In this document: positions 32,881 through 45,287 of the stretch, one piece after another
Position numbering within the stretch: the stretch's first letter is position 1
Layout of the letters: every line of letters starts with the position of its first letter
Assembly (NCBI GenBank): GCA_028023455.1
Contig: JAQFVV010012496.1
Coordinates: 3,348,001-3,412,000 of the forward strand
Length of the DNA: 64,000 nt
From: Epiperipatus broadwayi
Taxonomy: Eukaryota; Onychophora; Udeonychophora; Euonychophora; Peripatidae
Direction of reading: 5' to 3'
The notes under the pieces: generated by a model
Seen by the model: the letters and a program-made list of their open reading frames with translations, nothing else
What the model was told of the DNA's origin: nothing
The model's database searches: none
Made by a program: the position numbers and the translations under genes

Positions 32881-33189
32881 AATCCTATTACAGAAATCAA
32901 TACATAAAGAAAGGAAAAAAAAGAAATTTATACTATGTTCAGGAACTGTTGGAGATTCACTTTACATTCAGTAAGAATGTCAGTGAGCTTATAGGAGACA
33001 TGACATCAATATATCTGTCATCTGAACTATAATGGGCACCTACAATACACGCTCTACATTACAGTTTCTGATTTTAGACTGGAAGCATACTGAAAATATC
33101 AACTGATAAACTTAGCATTTCTCATATTTTCACAAAATGTGACAAACACCTCTGACAATATTTGCCTGAAAGTTTATGATGATAGTATA
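32881..33189. other. No recognised feature
   Basis: AT-rich spacer. Confidence 0.35.
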
Positions 33190-33415
33190 TTAGATGTGAT
33201 TGTAAGGGGCTTGACGTCAGACTTTCAAATTCCCTATGGCTATTCAGTCCATCTTGTATAACCAATACACATAGTGACATGCATGTAAATAAGATAAATG
33301 ATCTCCAATATATGTATTTCATACTGAACCAGCATTCATCAGTTGTATAGGATGGATTGGGTAGTTATAGGGAGTTTGAAAGTCTGAGTTCAAGTCACTT
33401 ATAATTACATTTAGT
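33190..33415. mobile_element. RzA palindrome
   Basis: GACTTTCAAATTCCCTATGG at the left and GGGAGTTTGAAAGTC at the right. A minus-strand ribozyme (33303-33342) has an intact core: CUGAUGA, AUGCU/AGUAU and GAAAUAC. The inversion break replaces most of its 5' stem I arm. Confidence 0.7.
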
Positions 33416-33469
33416 TTAGTATAGACAATATACATGTATTTAAATATATATATATATATGTTAGTTGTG

Positions 33470-33650
33470 ATAATATGTTGGACTATTTTCATCAACTATC
33501 AGTAAATGTTAAATGTTTATGAAATTTTTAAATCTTTTCAAATATAAAAAATTTCTTAGTAATAACACACAAATAGACTAATCTGGGTTCTCCATTTGTG
33601 TGTTATTACTAACAAGTTGTTTGTATTTGAAAAGTTTAAATATTATCACA
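33470..33650. mobile_element. RzE short fold-back copy
   Basis: Arms with TTAGTAATAACACACAAATAG and ATTTGTGTGTTATTACTAAC are inverted. The outer end ATGTTGGACTATTTTCATCA matches the RzE end at 43680. Confidence 0.6.
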
Positions 33651-34089
33651 TCAAACACTGTCAATGTTATTGTAACATTTTATGCCTACTTTTATAATAA
33701 TGCATAAAAGTTGAACATTGGCTTTTCTAATAGCAATAAATAGTGAAAATTGTTTTATTTTTTTATATTAATTAACTATCAAATTGCCACTATTTATTAA
33801 AATTTGAATATTTTCAGAGATGTTGATAGAACATTGCATGTTACTCCTCAAAAAAAAAAACCCCCCTGATGTCAAACAAGCATGTTTTCTTGTATTGCAT
33901 AACTTTACCTTGTCTCATATATTTTTTTATTTGATCATGCTTCTGAAAGATTTCTGTCGCCAAAATAATAGCTATTGAAGAGACAGCGTTACAATTTTTG
34001 CGGCAGCACAATCTGCTGAATGAAATGGGTTGCAAAGTGGTTTGTAACAAATGTGGTTCACTTATGCTACAGAAATAAAAAAATAATGT
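33651..34089. other. No recognised feature
   Basis: AT-rich. The minus ORF 33841-34050 is not recognised. Confidence 0.4.
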
Positions 34090-34600
34090 TAAAAGAAAAT
34101 TGGTTCTGACTTTGCGCGGCCTATTTCGAGGCTGCCAACTACTCGATCAGATAGAAGCGGTAATGTTTTACAAAGGCAGACTGATCGCCATTCAATCTGT
34201 GCGACATAAATGAGTGGGCATTCTTCATCATGGACCTATCTATAAATACAATTACTAAATTGAGTGACAAATCTAATAGAATAATGGACTGGTTCCACAT
34301 CTGCGAGGAAGTCTGCTCATGTATCATGCCTGTCGAAGCTAGAGGCCAAATGGTGACAACTGTATTGTCAATCCAATGGCAGGAGCTCACATGCAGGCTA
34401 TTGAATATTCTTGGATTAAAGCCAAAGCAAAATTCTGAAAAAGATGAGAGGCACAACTCCAGAACTGTTTGTTTCATGTGTATCACAAAAATCCCACACC
34501 AGATATGTGGAACTTCAGACTCTGAAGTACATTCATTCAAGTTATCACTGGTAAAAATGTTGGATATATTTTTTATGTTACAAAAAAATAATTCTTGATT
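34090..34600 (+). pseudogene. ISXO2-like DDE transposase remnant
   Basis: Shifted plus-strand frames read R-S-D-R-S-G-N...R-H-S-I-C (near 34144-34200), then N-E-W-A-F-F-I-M-D-L-S-I and D-W-F-H-I-C-E-E-V-C (34210-34316). ISXO2-like transposases have W-x-C...R-x-S-I-R...S-F-F, a helix, then D-W-x-x-F-x-R-E-V-C just before the catalytic region. After V-E-A-R-G-Q-M-V the expected I-D-E motif is not found. The 34230-34598 ORF and its antisense partner are shadows of this region. Identification is tentative. Confidence 0.45.
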
Positions 34601-37560
34601 ACTTTGTTTTAATTTTCATTCACTTTCTTTAAATTTGTAATTAATTAAGATAGTTTTTATCATTGTTTAATTAAATTTCTAAGCATAAAAAAATACAATT
34701 TTTTATTATATTACTCCATTAAATTGTCAACTTTTACGATTTATATACTTTATTATAATTATTAAAAACTCTCCTTCCCCACTAAATTACACACCATTAA
34801 TTTGCATAAAATATTTTCTTTTCTTTGAAAATATTAAGTTTATCTATTAATATTTTCAGTAAGATTTTGATGATTCTATATGGTATCTAAGGCAGAAACT
34901 GTAATGTGGTATTTACTATACCAATATCCTCTAGAACTTAGAAGTGAAATTTTAACTTCAATATTTTAAAGCAGTACATGTTTAAAAAAATGACTTTGAT
35001 CATAGTATTAACATCAAGTAAGTCATAGTCTATCTTCTGAAGATTATATTGAATGTTGTTGGCAATTACTCAAATGGCAGTTCTTTAGAATGCTTGTTTT
35101 CCACTGAGGGGAAAAATGGACAAGAAAAAAGACCGGAAATGATATATATGCTTTAGTACTACTATGAGTGATTTCAGCCATCTTTTTGCTGCTTTTTTTT
35201 TTTTTTTCATATATCTTTTCTAAAGAAATGGAATTTCTTGTAATATATCCAAAATATGACTTTTATATGTTTTTAAAAATCAATTCAATAGCATACAATA
35301 ACGAAGCTGGTGCAATGATAAAAACAAGACTTGAAAAATTACGGTTCCTGAAACATTTCTGAGCTACGTAAATCAGGGATTGACTAACTGAATGACATTA
35401 TGATACCCCCCCCCCCATCTAGTTGAGTATCACATTATCTCCTGAATAATAATCATACTTGACTAACTTTGGGTGTAATTTATAATTGCTTCTCCATATC
35501 CTAGCCGAATTGTAATTAAATATCTCGTACTTAAAGCTACTTCGTGCAAATGCAGATATTTATTGGGTGCTTCTTCGGATTTAAAATCCTAGCTTCATTT
35601 CATCAAAAGGGATTTACGTGTTTATTGTCATCGCCTAAAATAATATTCTTAAAAGAAACGTTTTATTAAAATCATATGAAAATATAAAAAATAGCATATC
35701 AAGCTTATGTTTACAACTGCATGTATATCGTATATTAAATTCGTTATGATGTCCTAAAATTTCGCATAAATATTATAATATAGCTATTATATCTTTTAAG
35801 TCAAAATGATTTTTATTTTAACTTCGGGTGTTGTGTTGGTTGTTGTTTCAATGCAATGCAATAATACGTAGACATCAAATTTTCATATAATTCGAGTCAT
35901 TAATCAAACTGCAATCACATGATTGTAACCTCGCACCTCCGAGAGTAAACTCTTCCTAGGACAGCACTTCACACTCTTCAACAAATTTAAAATGCAGTCA
36001 TGTGAATTCAGAAAAGAAATCCCAAAACTTTGTCAGTCTCATTGTTAAAATTAATAGTTAAAATTAACGTGACAACAAAAATGTTAAAGATTGTGCCTTC
36101 TTGAAATTCTTTGTCGTATTTTTGATTACTGACAGTCATTTGTGAAGCTTATTCAGTGCTGCCACTTCAATGTCAGAGAAGGCTGCTGGTAAGGGGTTGT
36201 GCATTAAACGCTGGGGTATACAGATAAATATAGAGGCAACAGTTAATGAGAAGGGAAAATTTAATCTCTGAGCTGTAATGAATATACAAAGGTAGATGAT
36301 CTTTCTCAGACAAAAAAAAAAAAATCTTTATTATTGAATTTAAAATAAATGCTTTAATTTTACTTTGCCAGATAATACAAAAGAATTTAAATTACATATT
36401 AAAAGAAAACATGAAATATTATTAAAATACGCAAGGCTTAAAACAAGTAAAATAATCTTCCAGGAATATTCCTGTTTATCTTCTAACTTTTAGGCACTAG
36501 CGCAAGAAATAGTAATTATAAAATTCATTCATGAGATAAAGAAACATCGCATGAAAAGTGAGAGGGATGGTCCACCTTCAAACTATAATTCATCTGACTT
36601 TAAATGTTTCATTATGTCATAAGTATTTTTAAAAATAAAAAATTTTTCGACATGTGAGGGAATGGCCTACAGATACGCCTTCACCAGACTGACAAGCTTT
36701 TTAAAACAAAAATTAATTTATTTCTAGCACATTATAACTTACCTTACAGAAGAGGCTAATCCACTATTCTGCATAATCCATCCTTATTTAATCAATTTAG
36801 GCTAAGACATTTTTACAATGTATCCGTGAACGGTCTTTCCAAAATTGCAATACTTCCAAGCTACTCCAGCAGGGAGCATGCTCAGTCTTTTCTCCGGACT
36901 TATTATGGGATGGATTGTTTGTATCGCGAATAAGTAGTAGTAATGAAAAGAATGAAGTATTGGACTTGGGAATTTCAAATTAAAATATAAGAAGAAAAAC
37001 GAAGTGGGGGAAAAAAAATAGTTAAAAGTGCATTTCAAATGCATTAGGTTTTCTGTTTGTATAAAGAATATTAGTTATCCAGCAGTTATTCGATATTACA
37101 CACACACGTTTATTAATTAAATGTATGCACATATATACGTTATACTCAATTACTCTTTTATCTTCTGCATATAAGTACACCCTTAGCAAATTGTGCTTAT
37201 AGTTCTTTGTAAAATCTGAAAAAAATTATTTACAAATAACCAAAAAAGGAAATTCGCGTTATTCTTGATCTCATTGAAAAGTTTATACCCTGCAGTAGGA
37301 TCACTGAAGTTGAAGTCTATTTATATTTATTAATGACTATATAAATATTGCCTTTTTAAATCAAGATAGCTTTTTTTTTTTTATCTGCAGCAGCTATAAA
37401 ATATATTTAATTTTTTTTATATGTAATAGAATGTAATTCATTTATGTAAATTGTAAAAAAAAAAGAAAGAAACCTTATGTTGGGTAATATATTTTCTTAA
37501 AAGGAAAAATACGATAAATAAATAAGGTGGCTAAGTTAATTTAATATGGAATACGTAACT
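34601..37560. other. Longest stretch without an assigned element
   Basis: About 3 kb of AT-rich DNA without clear repeats. A less AT-rich island lies at 35880-36260 and another at 36780-36930. In the latter, the minus-strand frame H-P-I-I-S-P-E-K-R-L-S-M-L-P-A-G-V-A-W-K-Y-C then runs to a stop at 36802. It could be a small exon or an unknown repeat; I cannot decide. A C-run is at 35406-35416. Confidence 0.35.
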
Positions 37561-37576
37561 AATAACATATATTTGA

Positions 37577-38080
37577 GCCAATAAACATCAAATGATCACC
37601 ATTTCTTATGCTTGCTTATAACTTATTAAAACAGGCAAAACTCTTCATACAGTATTGCCACTCAGTGCAAGACAGAGTAATCAATGGATGCCAGAAGGCT
37701 TGTGCATAAAATCCCCATCTATGGTTATTAAAGAACCAAAGACACCAAAATGTATAGGTACTGAACTGAGTTCAGACTATATGACTATACAAGTTAATGA
37801 GCTTGAATTGAAAATATTGTGTTTTCAATTTAAGATTCATAGTTTTGTAGTTAATTAGAGATAAAAGGTATCTGCTGGAGGGTTGCATTAGATCCTAAGA
37901 CCTAGGTACAGTGTTTGCAGATCCAAGGCTCCTTACTGTTGAAAGCCACAAGCCAGAAATTAGTCGGGATATTGCATGAGTAGGCATTAGATGGGGATTT
38001 TATGCACAAGCCTTCTGCATCCATTGATTACTCTGGCCAGCACTGAGTGGCAATACTGTATGGAGAGTTTTACCTGTTTT
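37577..38080 (+). mobile_element. RzB full-length element, 504 bp, 16-bp target duplication
   Basis: AATAACATATATTTGA at 37561-37576 is exactly repeated at 38081-38096, so the boundaries are firm. Structure: left arm (AACATCAAATGATCACC, AAAACAGGCAAAACTC), a central unique part with the word CCAAAATGTATAGGTACTG (also at 1165), the ribozyme region (37921-37978), then the right arm ending GAGAGTTTTACCTG. Arms of about 100 bp are inverted copies. It codes for nothing. Confidence 0.9.
37921..37978 (+). ncRNA. Hammerhead ribozyme, RzB, mutated
   Basis: AUCCAA and UCCUUA arms, CUGUUGA (A6 to U), AGCC...AGCC in place of a clean stem II, GAAA, AUUAGU and GUC. The layout is right, but core and stem changes make cleavage unlikely. 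Confidence 0.6.
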
Positions 38081-38096
38081 AATAACATATATTTGA

Positions 38097-38784
38097 AAGA
38101 GAAAATGTTGAAAACATTAAAATTAGCAATAGCCAAATGAGGAATTGGATTCATAATTTAAAAGATTAATTTAATAATTTTTGGCTATACATATGTTAAT
38201 TAGACTTATGTAATTTTGAAGGGAAACAGTTTTACTTTGGGCAAGTTAACGTTTTTACTATGTACATTCAATCAAAGATTGATATTAATTAAAATTAGAA
38301 CAGTCTGGAAAATGTCAAGATATCTAGTCGCAATAAAAGCAAGAAATAATTAGGAATAAAATTAAAAGAAACAGTTAAGGATATCTATATCAAAGAAGGG
38401 CTTGAATCAGATGTTGTTTTTTGATTTTGGATTATCATGATAGAAGATTTGAACTACAATAATCTATAAATCCAACTGTTGCCAAAATAGATATAAAAAG
38501 TAATATGAAAGTTAAATTTGTGTCCATACAATATGGTAGTGCAGAGGTTATATGCAAAAAGTTTTAACTATACAGGCCTTGATAAATATAGAATAGTAAA
38601 TGAAAAACTATGAATTATAGCCATAGGTAATTATTTTGAATTGATACTGCTTAATTTATTAGGTGATTCTGAAAGTGGCCAGATGCTTTTTGATAAATAA
38701 CTATTGCCTTGGAATCAAGGAAAGCCTGTACATTTTTTCCCCTCTACACATAATATCTATAAAACCAAATTTATAAAATATTAA
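38097..38784. other. No recognised feature
   Basis: AT-rich, no gene. Confidence 0.4.
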
Positions 38785-39032
38785 CATCATCTATATTCTT
38801 TATTACTTTATACAATGCTTTTTTACAATACACTGTGACAGTTTTGATTTCCCCAGCAATCTTTGTCAGAACTTCTACTTATATTTCCAAGTCTTAACTA
38901 ATATAAGTAAAGATATAAGTAGAAGTTCTGAAGAAGATTTCTGGGGCAATTGAAACTGTCGTAATGGATTGCAGATTGTAAAAAAGCATTGTATAAAGTA
39001 ATAAAGAATATAGATGATATTAATATCTATTA
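38785..39032. mobile_element. RzD palindrome
   Basis: Left arm ATCATCTATATTCTTTATTA and right arm TAATAAAGAATATAGATGAT are inverted. The right arm holds CTGAAGAAG, a hairpin, CAATTGAAACTGTC. Both arms end near AATATTAA. The hairpin is about 230 bp. Confidence 0.7.
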
Positions 39033-39477
39033 AGAAGAGAATACATAGCATGAAGACAAAATTTGATTTTATACAAATTATAACTATAACCTATATTCTT
39101 ATCTACAAAGGTACAAATATGTACTATTTTGATTCTGTAGTTATGTATTAGCAGGATATATTTTACTAATAAATACCCTAGAGTTTAGAAATAATGTTAT
39201 AATAAAGTTGAGAGAACAATGAATTGTCTTATCTGTACTTCTCAAATTAATTATTTTGCTTTTGGAAAAATTTGAATTACTGTAATATATAGGTGTATTA
39301 CATTTCACTGATTAAAATTGTGATTTTCTTTGTTGCTATTGCTCTTGATGTTGCAGTTTGGACCTTGGTCCAACATCTATAATATTTGTTAATAATATAT
39401 ACTGTGAAATATTACCAAATTCACCACTTCCTTTATTTTGCTGTAATATCTTATATAAATGCAATTTATCCATTCTA
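39033..39477. other. No recognised feature
   Basis: AT-rich spacer. Confidence 0.4.
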
Positions 39478-39745
39478 CTTTGAACACTTCTTAGCAAAAA
39501 CCTCATTGTACATATATGCATACACAATCTTACATTTCAACTGTCCTGCAGTCTTCTTCAGAGCCATTTTTACTTTATATATGCATACACAATCTTACAT
39601 TTCGACTGTCCTGCAATCTTCTTATTTAAAAGTAAAAATCCAGTTTTTTACATTTAAAGTGGCTCTGAAGAAGACTGCAGGATAGTCGAAACTTAAGATT
39701 GTGTATGCATATATGTAAAATAAAAGGTTTTTGCTAAAAATTGTT
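39478..39745. mobile_element. RzD palindrome with partial triplication of the arm
   Basis: The segment ATATGCATACACAATCTTAC appears twice in the left half (39515, 39579), each followed by a CTGTCCTGCA hammerhead-like piece on the minus strand. Its inverse GTAAG/TAAGATTGTGTATGCATAT is at the right. CUGAAGAAG, GACUG/AGUC, GAAAC lies at 39663-39692. Confidence 0.7.
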
Positions 39746-40470
39746 CAAATTAGAGTGGATAAAATACATTTATAAATATATACAGTGTTAAATTTCTGTC
39801 ATATTTGGCATTTATAAAAATATATAAAAGAATATTTAGGTTAATTGTAATGTAATGAAATGGTCGATCAAACCACAAGTAATGATATGTATGTGATAGT
39901 CAATTTTGATGCACGTATTATTATGGTAGGGGTAAAGAACATATATTGAAATATTTCATGAAAGTTAAATTGGAATGAATGTTTGATTTAAGGAATTATT
40001 ACCTCATCCATTGTCTTGATCTAAATCACATCTAGGATTGAAAATAGAAAAAACTCATAATGTAACATTTACATATTACAAAAGTCAATAACAGTTTGCA
40101 TGAGAATGTTTTTTTTACTCTCTCCTTGAGAAATGGTTAGTCTAAATAATACTCTCCTTTTTCTTACTAACCTATCTATTATATTTTGTTTTCAAATAAA
40201 TTTATCAGTATTTTTATATTGGAAATTCATAGAAAAAGATATATATGTGTATATGAAATATATATATATCATTAAAAACCAGTCAACATTAAGACAATCC
40301 CAATATCAGTAACAATCAACAATCTCAAACTGTTGTCAAGGCAACCGCCTTTTAACAATAAAAATGTGTTGACAGATATATAAATACAATTTTTCTTTTT
40401 AAAAGGCAATTTGTATATCTTCAAAATTGATGGTAAATGGAGAAAAAATATCACATATATGGCACTATTA
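39746..40470. other. No recognised feature
   Basis: AT-rich; (AT)n near 40255. No gene. Confidence 0.4.
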
Positions 40471-40510
40471 ATCCACCAAACATCGCATGATCACCATTTC
40501 TTAGCATTTT
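40471..40510 (+). mobile_element. RzB end fragment
   Basis: CCACCAAACATCGCATGATC followed by ACCATTTCTTAG is the terminal 36 bp of RzB only. Confidence 0.6.
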
Positions 40511-41924
40511 TTAATGATAGTTAATCCATTGTATTCAATTTCTTCTTTCCAAACGACCTCCTAAATCTTCATTAATTCCCCATATGTGTTTATAAATTTT
40601 TATAGAATTGTATATTATAATTACTAATAATACAAGAAAACGAAATGTTTACCAACATATGATTAGGACTGGTGACATCTATATTTAAAAATGTTGGTCT
40701 GTAGTTTGAGCTATCGTAATTCAATAAGAAATGCATAATAACTTTTTGATTATATGAATCATAGAATTATATTTTTTTAAAAAAACTGTGACCATTTAAA
40801 AGAACTATGAAATGTTTTATTCAATATATTTTGTTGATTTTAAATAAATATCTGGTAAAATTTGAAATTTAAAAATGAATCAGTTATGTTAAATGAAATA
40901 ACAGAGATAGAAATGAAAAGATTTAATACATTGAGGAATTTTACGTAATAAAATGGTAATATAATAAGGGAAATCAAATAATCGATTATTATCAATAAAT
41001 AAAACATTCCATGGGATATCATAGTTTGGAAATAGGATGATGAATAATATATACATTCTTGTCTGTTTTCTGATATTTATTTTTATATATTTTATCCATT
41101 TTTTTTGTGAACAATTTTATATTTAGTTTTTTGATTTTATTATATTTTTATAAACACTTCATCTATATTTACATCTATGTTACTGATAGAGTTGAAGTTG
41201 TCTGGTAATTATAAATTCTTTAAAGCTAGCAAATATTCTTTGAGATAAGCATGGGGATCCTGAAAGAAATTGTCTATTGTACACTATTTCACAAATGATA
41301 GCCTATTAAAATTTATATTTTATATGACATACAGATATGCCACTGTAGAAAAGATATGCAAGTCAGAAGTATGAATGACATCTGAAAGTATACATTTTTA
41401 TGTTACTTATGCCTTATTTCTACATTGTTGATATTAAGTTTATCTAATGAACTTAAAATAGACACTATTAATTAAAAATGATGAAAATTATATTTTATTT
41501 TTCATAAGATATTGCTGAAATGAGAAATTGATTGCAACTTGTTAAGCTTCTGAGTTTGAAAAAGTAGCTTATTCTATATTGCAAAGAGGCTGTTTAATAT
41601 CTTTTGAAAATCTTTCATATATACATTTATATCCCCATCTAATACTGTACCTTTACTTAAGAATTCACTATAGCAATGATTATCAATTTTATTCACTACT
41701 TTGATTTACAATCATTAGCTATAACCATCATTTTGATTTTAAGCCACCATTTTGAAAATGGCAGCTACTTCATAAGATCGATAATGTCATAGGATAGTGA
41801 ATTTATGTCATCCAAAAAAAAATGGCATTCTTACTAAAAATATACAAAACAGACTTTATTCATTATGCATAGTACAGTATACAATATATAATATTTTGAT
41901 TATAAAATTAAAATACGATTAATG
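40511..41924. other. No recognised feature
   Basis: 1.4 kb of AT-rich DNA without repeats or coding signals I can name. Confidence 0.4.
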
Positions 41925-42125
41925 TCATCATCATTATCAACCATTATCAATCCACTGCAGGATGAAGGTCTCCCCAAGTTTAATCCATCTCCGATCTTTA
42001 GCTTCTCTTCTCCACATCACCCCTGCACACTTTCTTATTTCATCCATCTCATATGTGGTCTCTTTCTGGGTCTTTTACAATCTCTTGGAATCCAATTTAA
42101 AATTTCAATTGTCCATCTATGTACA
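41925..42125 (-). pseudogene. RTE-type LINE 3' end
   Basis: Begins at the 3' tail (ATCATCATTATCAACC on the plus strand, that is (GAT)n on the element strand) and continues with GGTCTCCCCAAGTTTAATCC and TTTTACAATCTCTTGGAATC, as in 6000-6180. Truncated after about 200 bp. Confidence 0.7.
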
Positions 42126-42449
42126 GTACTTTATATAATTTTCATCTAGTGTTTTTGCAAGACAATCAGTACAGTCATTAATAACATATCCAAAGTAAAG
42201 GTTTTCATTGTTAATGATTACAAAAACAAAAATGTGTTTCATTCATACAGCCTATTTTTGATTATGTACAATATTACATTTTAAAATATAAATATTAATT
42301 TAAAAACTATATTTACTCACTTTCACGGATTAATGAATGGTATTTACTCACTTATGGATTAAAATTCTTATGAACAGTATAGTATATTGCTTGCAACAAA
42401 AATTATGATCATTGTAATTGTAAAATCTACTTACCATAATTGCATATTA
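42126..42449. other. No recognised feature
   Basis: AT-rich; possibly an older unit of the tandem repeat that follows. Confidence 0.3.
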
Positions 42450-43205
42450 TTTTGAGAAAAAAATGATTTCATGTATTATGCAATTAATAATCTACTTTAT
42501 ATGATCAAAGTCACTAAATGTAAGTTTAAAATATCATTTACTATACAGTATTTGCTTAATTTTAAATTATAATAATGTAATTTGTTTCAGACAAATCCAA
42601 GTCAAAGGTGGCATTACATTTAACAAAAAAAATGTACTGAATAAAATAAACAAATTTCATTCAGCATAAAACTAAAATTATGATTATATACAACACTGTG
42701 ATATTAATAATTAATTTTAAATTGTGGACTGTATTAGCTAAAATATTTAGTCAACTAATTTTGAATTAAAATTTTGATTAAATCAAAATGGCTATCATTG
42801 TAAATCTCAATATTTTCAATAAAAAAGAATGCAGACAGAAATGATATCATGAATTATGCAATTAACAATCAGCTTTATATAATCTAGTTTAAAATTAACA
42901 TTTACTTACTCAATTTTAAATTATAATCTCATAATATGTTTTAGACATATCCATGCAGATTACTCATTATCAGAAACTTTAAAAATACAATACCAAAACA
43001 TAAATTTCATTTAGCATAAAACTAAAAATAAATTTCGGTTGCATATTATTAATAATTTATTTTAAATTATGTCCTGTATACATATTAGGTAAAATATTTA
43101 GTCAAACAATTTTAAATTAAAACCTTTATGATACTAATTTCAACCAAATCAAAACTGCTATTGTAAGCACATTTTTGGTAAGGAAAAAAAGGGAACTAAG
43201 GGAGA
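42450..43205. repeat. Ancient tandem duplication, unit about 375 bp
   Basis: ATTATGCAATTAATAATC (42477) is answered by ATTATGCAATTAACAATC (about 42852). TTTCATTCAGCATAAAACTA (42655) is answered by TTTCATTTAGCATAAAACTA (about 43005), and AAATATTTAGTCAACTAATT (42741) by AAATATTTAGTCAAACAATT (about 43092). The units have diverged considerably. No coding sequence. Confidence 0.7.
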
Positions 43206-43659
43206 TGATTTTATGAATTGAATCATCAATTTTTTATAATGAAAATGCAATACAAATACATTGAAAAAGATTCATGCTTTTAATTTTTATTAGAATGGAC
43301 CATTACAACATATTGTATTATTTGAATGAAAAATTGCTAGGTCATTCCAAGAAAATATCTACAATGTGTAATAACATATGATATCTCTACCCCACAACTA
43401 GCATATTTGAATAGTTATATCTGCATAGTACATACTGTAAAAAAAGTTTTACATATTGATTACAGTGAATTATATGTTTTTTTTCTTTTTTAATATGTCA
43501 GAAATTTTTTTTTTTTTTCAAAGTTAACTGTGATTAGCTTTTGATAATGTACACCACTATTATTTAGCTATCTTTTAACTGATTATAAATAGAAAATATT
43601 TATGGTCAGGATAATTTAATTGAGATATTATTAAACACTTGCCTGAAAGTATGTGATGA
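43206..43659. other. No recognised feature
   Basis: AT-rich with a long T-run near 43505. Confidence 0.4.
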
Positions 43660-44452
43660 TGGTATATTAGATGTCATAATATGTTGGACTATTTCCATCA
43701 TCTATAAGTAAACACTGAATGGATAGAAAATTTTAATCTTTACTTAAACTTTTCAAATGCAAACAACTTGTTAGTAATAACACATAACTAGACAACATGG
43801 GTTAGTAATTACACGATGTTTTGAATAGTAGTATTCTCTACCCTTTTTCAGGTATTGCTGGTCTGACCAGTGACAATATTCACATAGGAGTCAAACTCAC
43901 ACCTTTAAATTCTTGAATATTGAATTTAAGACAAATGCTCTAACCAACTGAGCTATCCTGTCAAAGGCAACAGATAGTAAACATTTCATATATTTATATA
44001 TGAAGGTTGGTTCAAATCCCCCTGAGTCACTTCAATTTTTTTTCCAAGAGCAAGGTTAATTAAAGGCCACCTTGCTCTTGGAAAACAAATTTAAAGACTA
44101 GGGAGGATTTGAACTAACCCTCATTTATAAACATATGAAATTTCTACTGTCTGTTGCCTTTGAGAGGATAGCATGGTTAGAGTGGTTGCCTTAAATTTGA
44201 TATTCAAGACTTTAAAGGTGTGAGTTTGATTCCTATACAAATACTGTCACTGGTCAGGCCAGCAACGCCTGAAGAAGAGTGGAGAATAATACTACTTGAA
44301 ATGTTGTGTAATTATTAACCTGTGTTGCCTATTTGTGGTTCTATTATCGACAAATTGTTTGTATTTGAAAAGTTTAAATAAAGTTTACAAATTTTTTATA
44401 CATTCAACATTTACTAATCGATGATGGAAATAGTCCAATATATTATCATGTT
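43660..44452. mobile_element. RzE large palindrome with tRNA-like and hammerhead-like parts
   Basis: Inverted arms of about 380 bp meet near 44060 (CCAAGAGCAAGGTTAATTAAAGGCC loop region). Each arm holds, in order from the outside, the family end (GGACTATTTCCATCATCT), a hammerhead-like CTGAAGAAGAG...CTTGAAATGTTG (plus strand 44272-44308), GGCCAGCAAC, then a tRNA-like stretch. An RNA across it would be a hairpin with arms close to 400 bp. Confidence 0.7.
43886..43962 (-). repeat. tRNA-derived segment inside RzE
   Basis: Minus strand GGATAGCTCAGTTGGTTAGA is a textbook A-box arm; GAGTTTGACTCC is a B box. The middle is too long and AT-rich for a working tRNA. An inverted mate lies at 44160-44235. 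This suggests a SINE-type pol III promoter. Confidence 0.6.
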
Positions 44453-44639
44453 ATTATACATTGCTTTTTTAATTCTAAATAATTTCACATAAATAATGCA
44501 AGAATATGAATTTTAAAAAATGAAACTTCAGCATGGATTTTTCTTTTCAGTACAATGAAACACAACTTTTTGGAAAAACACAAACATTGCCAATTGGGAG
44601 CTTTTTTAAAAAAAGTTTAGGGCTGCATACATTTTCATC

Positions 44640-45287
44640 TTGAAAGCAACTAATACCACTAAAGACCATATTACTTCTTTGACCTATGGATCAAGAAATA
44701 ATTGCAATCTTCAAGATGTTCTACCTACAACAATCAATGCAGCATCTTGTCAACACTTTGAATAAGGATCCTGATATGATAATTCCACAACTCTCATAAG
44801 ACTTCAATATAAACACTGTTGATTTTATAAGCAATGTGTAAATCAAAATCGCTAATGTAACTCTTAACTTTATGTGAAAGAAAGTCTGCTGGCAATTTGT
44901 TACAAGCACTGAAGTTAAAAATGAATTTACTTTAGTCATATGGAAAAACACATTTGAACTAACCAAAAACGTAGTTGTTGTTGATAACATTGAAGGCTTT
45001 TGCATTCAAACATGGAAGAATTAACCAAAGAGGAATTAATGCAAGTGGATGAAGAAAAAAATTGACAAACCTTCAGAGAAGAACCTGACATCAAAAAACT
45101 GAAGGAACTAATTTTGTATTATGAGGCTATGAACAGCATACAGTCAATGAATGAGTTCTTGTAAGGTGTATGAAAAGAAAATCAAACAAGCAAGTCAACC
45201 ATTCATTCTAAACTTTCCTCAGCCATTGTCCAAAAAGTCAAAATCATCAAAGGATTTAGAAGATAATAATGAATTCTTAGAGTAAGT
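44640..45287 (+). pseudogene. Tigger/pogo-type DDE transposase, C-terminal remnant
   Basis: The plus frame from 44679 reads P-M-D-Q-E-I-I-A-I-F-K-M-F-Y-L, matching the Tigger/jerky signature Q-P-M-D-Q-G-V-I-x-x-F-K-x-x-Y. Further on, V-I-W-K-N-T-F, then D-N-I-E-G-F-C-I-Q-T-W-K and, after a frame change, E-E-L-M-Q-V-D-E-E, in line with the family's F-W-K-x-Y-T-I...A-W...W-K-K-L. It ends around D-N-N-E-F-L-E and a stop at 45285. At least four frame breaks. The third catalytic acid cannot be judged. Confidence 0.65.

Noticed and set aside
34139-34540. 133-codon minus-strand ORF
   Set aside because: Antisense shadow of the ISXO2-like region; no recognisable motif.
36820-36900. snRNA-like stretch (AATTTTGGA on the minus strand resembling an Sm site)
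   Set aside because: The remaining sequence matched no U snRNA that I know.
39655-39745. RzD called as a proven hammerhead
   Set aside because: Extra base before stem II and no complementary stem I; kept only as hammerhead-like.
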